A DNA stretch of 64,000 nt from an uncultured Pseudomonadales bacterium (GTDB taxonomy: Bacteria; Pseudomonadota; Gammaproteobacteria; Pseudomonadales; Azotimanducaceae): contig CALIKQ010000009.1 in NCBI GenBank assembly GCA_938017975.1, positions 17,171 to 81,170 of the forward strand, written 5' to 3'. The notes beneath the pieces were generated by a model. The model saw nothing but the letters and a program-made list of their open reading frames with translations, was not told where the DNA came from and ran no database searches. Both the position numbers and the translations under genes were made by a program. The first letter of the stretch is position 1; the number at the start of each line of letters is the position of its first letter. Positions 62,675-64,000 of this stretch are shown one piece after another.

Positions 62675-63151
62675 ATGGTTGAACTCGATATCTGTGATGA
62701 AACGCAAACTGGCCAGATTGTTCTGCGGCCCAACTATTCCTGGACGTGGCGCTACAACCTGTACCTGCTCTATACGCTCACTGCCGTCTCAGCGGCCGTC
62801 GGCTTGGGATTCCTATTGGCTGGCGCCTGGATCATACTGCCTTTCTCGATCCTCGAACTCACCGCCCTCGCCTGCTGCATGTTTTATTGCACGAAACAGT
62901 GTAATCGTCAGGAAGTCATCACCGTGACAGAACACAGCGTTAGAATCGAGCAAGGCATTAAACGACCTGAGAAAGCTCAGGTTTACCAACGCGATTGGGC
63001 CAAATATCTCGTTACGCCAGCGGCGCACCCTTGGGGCGGTGCTCGAGTTGCAATTCGAAGCCACAATCACGAGTCCGAGCTCGGAGGATTTCTGAGTCAC
63101 GAAGATAAGCAAGCACTTATACAGGCACTCAAGCGCGTCACACCAAGATAA
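62675..63151 (+). CDS. DUF2244 family membrane protein
   Basis: 158 residues. Two adjacent hydrophobic segments (about 29-50 and 52-72) follow a short N-terminal region with IVLRPNYSWTWRYN; the C-terminal cytoplasmic part contains VRIEQGIKRPEKAQVYQRDWAKYLV and SHEDKQALIQAL. This matches the DUF2244 pattern of small integral membrane proteins of unknown function. It follows hisC by 16 bases. Confidence 0.8.
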   Translation: MVELDICDETQTGQIVLRPNYSWTWRYNLYLLYTLTAVSAAVGLGFLLAGAWIILPFSILELTALACCMFYCTKQCNRQEVITVTEHSVRIEQGIKRPEKAQVYQRDWAKYLVTPAAHPWGGARVAIRSHNHESELGGFLSHEDKQALIQALKRVTPR

Positions 63152-63160
63152 AGACTTCTG

Positions 63161-64000
63161 TCACTCAATTTCCCTGATTAAACCTTCTTGCGCTACCGAG
63201 GCAATCAGCTCCCCATTTTCGGTAAACATAGCCCCACGATTAAAACCTCTGGCGCCGGCTGCAGCGGGGGAGTCTTGTGCAAAGAGGATCCATTCATCGA
63301 ATCGAAAGGGGCGATGGAACCACATTGCATGGTCAAGACTCGCCGTCATCAAGCCAGTTAAAAATGACTTCCCGTGAGGCAGCGTTGCAGTACTCAAGAT
63401 ACCCATGTCAGATGCATAGGCCAGAAGACACTGATGCATAGCGATATCATCACCCAAGGGCACTCGGGCTCTGAACCAAGTGTGCTGCCTGGCAGGCCCC
63501 TTGACGGGATTGAAGTAATCGACAGGCTCAACCCGCTTAAGCTCAATCGGCCGCTCTCGCATCATCATTTCAACCATGGGCTCGGGCAATTGCTGGGCTC
63601 GGGACGCTAGGACTGCATCTTCGTCGGGCAGCTCGTCGGGCTTGGGGACCTCCGGCGCCTCCATTTGATGCCGCAATCCAGTTTCTAAAACTTGAAAAGA
63701 ACAGGACATATTAAAGATCGCTTGACCAGATTGAATTGCTATGACTCGACGGGTGGTAAAGCTACGGCCATCACGAATACGATCCACTTCATAAATGATA
63801 GGTAACGACGGGTTTCCCGGCCTCAAAAAGTACCCGTGAAGCGAATGGCAGTGTCGGTCATCGACCGTCCTAAGGGCTGCGATTAAGGCTTGTCCGATTA
63901 CCTGCCCTCCAAATACGCGAGGTGTTCCAATGTTTTCGCTGTAGCCTCGAAACAAATTGTGCTCAATTTGTTCGAGGGCGAGCTGCTCGATAATAGGGTG
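63161..64000 (-). CDS. tesB: Acyl-CoA thioesterase II TesB (5' end beyond the window)
   Basis: Double hot-dog thioesterase hydrolysing medium and long acyl-CoA. The frame stays open to the window edge, with LEQIEHNLFRGYS at the visible N-terminal end, so roughly 10-20 residues are missing. It has GTPRVFGGQVIGQAL, HSLHGYFLRPG, the catalytic-site stretch SLDHAMWFHRPFRFDEWILFAQDSP and GFNRGAMFTENGELIASVAQEGLIR. Convergent with the DUF2244 gene. Confidence 0.92.
   Translation of the reverse strand, partial: HPIIEQLALEQIEHNLFRGYSENIGTPRVFGGQVIGQALIAALRTVDDRHCHSLHGYFLRPGNPSLPIIYEVDRIRDGRSFTTRRVIAIQSGQAIFNMSCSFQVLETGLRHQMEAPEVPKPDELPDEDAVLASRAQQLPEPMVEMMMRERPIELKRVEPVDYFNPVKGPARQHTWFRARVPLGDDIAMHQCLLAYASDMGILSTATLPHGKSFLTGLMTASLDHAMWFHRPFRFDEWILFAQDSPAAAGARGFNRGAMFTENGELIASVAQEGLIREIE

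Overview
This window reads as core chromosome of a free-living, probably marine or aquatic, Gammaproteobacterium. The evidence is FabA/FabB unsaturated fatty acid synthesis, an LPS export and Kdo block, PhoB/PhoR, RNase E whose S1/DNase-like core matches E. coli numbering at the catalytic residues, and a long gene order that from memory follows Pseudomonas (pilZ-holB-tmk-mltG-fabF-acpP-fabG-fabD-rpmF-yceD-maf-rluC-rne-murB ... kdsB-ycaR-lpxK-exbD-exbB). I see no rRNA, tRNA, CRISPR array, prophage or insertion sequence. The genus cannot be named from the sequence alone.

Layout. 1-4 kb: a YiiX-type papain-fold hydrolase, a solitary murF, a HAD phosphatase and a luciferase-like oxidoreductase. 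4-8.5 kb: a DNA-repair pair, FAN1 (VRR-NUC nuclease) and an XPD/DinG-type Fe-S helicase with an N-terminal PD-(D/E)XK nuclease, preceded by a near-consensus LexA box. 8.7-16.5 kb: a MATE pump, phoR-phoB, fabB and fabA, then lpxA divergent from fabA, and a HAD protein. 16.5-22.5 kb: one tightly packed operon with three molybdenum-hydroxylase subunits, a MoaD/ThiS-like protein, galM and galK. 22.6-27 kb: MAPEG, GNAT, circularly permuted ATP-grasp, alpha-E protein and a convergent Anbu proteasome homologue. 27-34.5 kb: pilZ, holB, tmk, mltG and the fatty acid synthesis cluster, lacking pabC, plsX and fabH. 34.6-41.5 kb: maf, rluC, rne with a structured leader, murB and a short-chain dehydrogenase. 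41.5-51 kb: a hybrid sensor kinase, then an operon exbB-exbD-(msbA::lpxK fusion)-ycaR-kdsB-thioredoxin-like protein-UGSC selenoprotein. 51-56.8 kb: a probable C4/C5-CoA and glyoxylate-type cluster (family III CoA-transferase, mesaconyl-CoA hydratase-like protein, DSD1-type PLP enzyme, CDF metal exporter) and an FAD oxidoreductase. 57-64 kb: a small basic unknown protein, clpB, dgkA, greB, hisC, a DUF2244 protein and the 3' part of tesB.

Points that stand out. (1) An in-frame TGA at 44373-44375, inside a U-G-S-C motif and followed by a good bacterial SECIS-like hairpin, marks a selenoprotein that simple gene calling splits in two. (2) MsbA and LpxK are one 960-residue polypeptide. (3) The FAN1-helicase operon carries an SOS box that differs from the E. 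coli-type consensus core at one position. (4) Molybdenum hydroxylase, MoaD-like and galactose genes are translationally coupled. (5) The Anbu neighbourhood lacks its usual transglutaminase. Several intergenic regions carry short degenerate tandem repeats (15, 17 and 19 bp units).

Function assignments rest on motifs and gene order read by eye; no database search was run.
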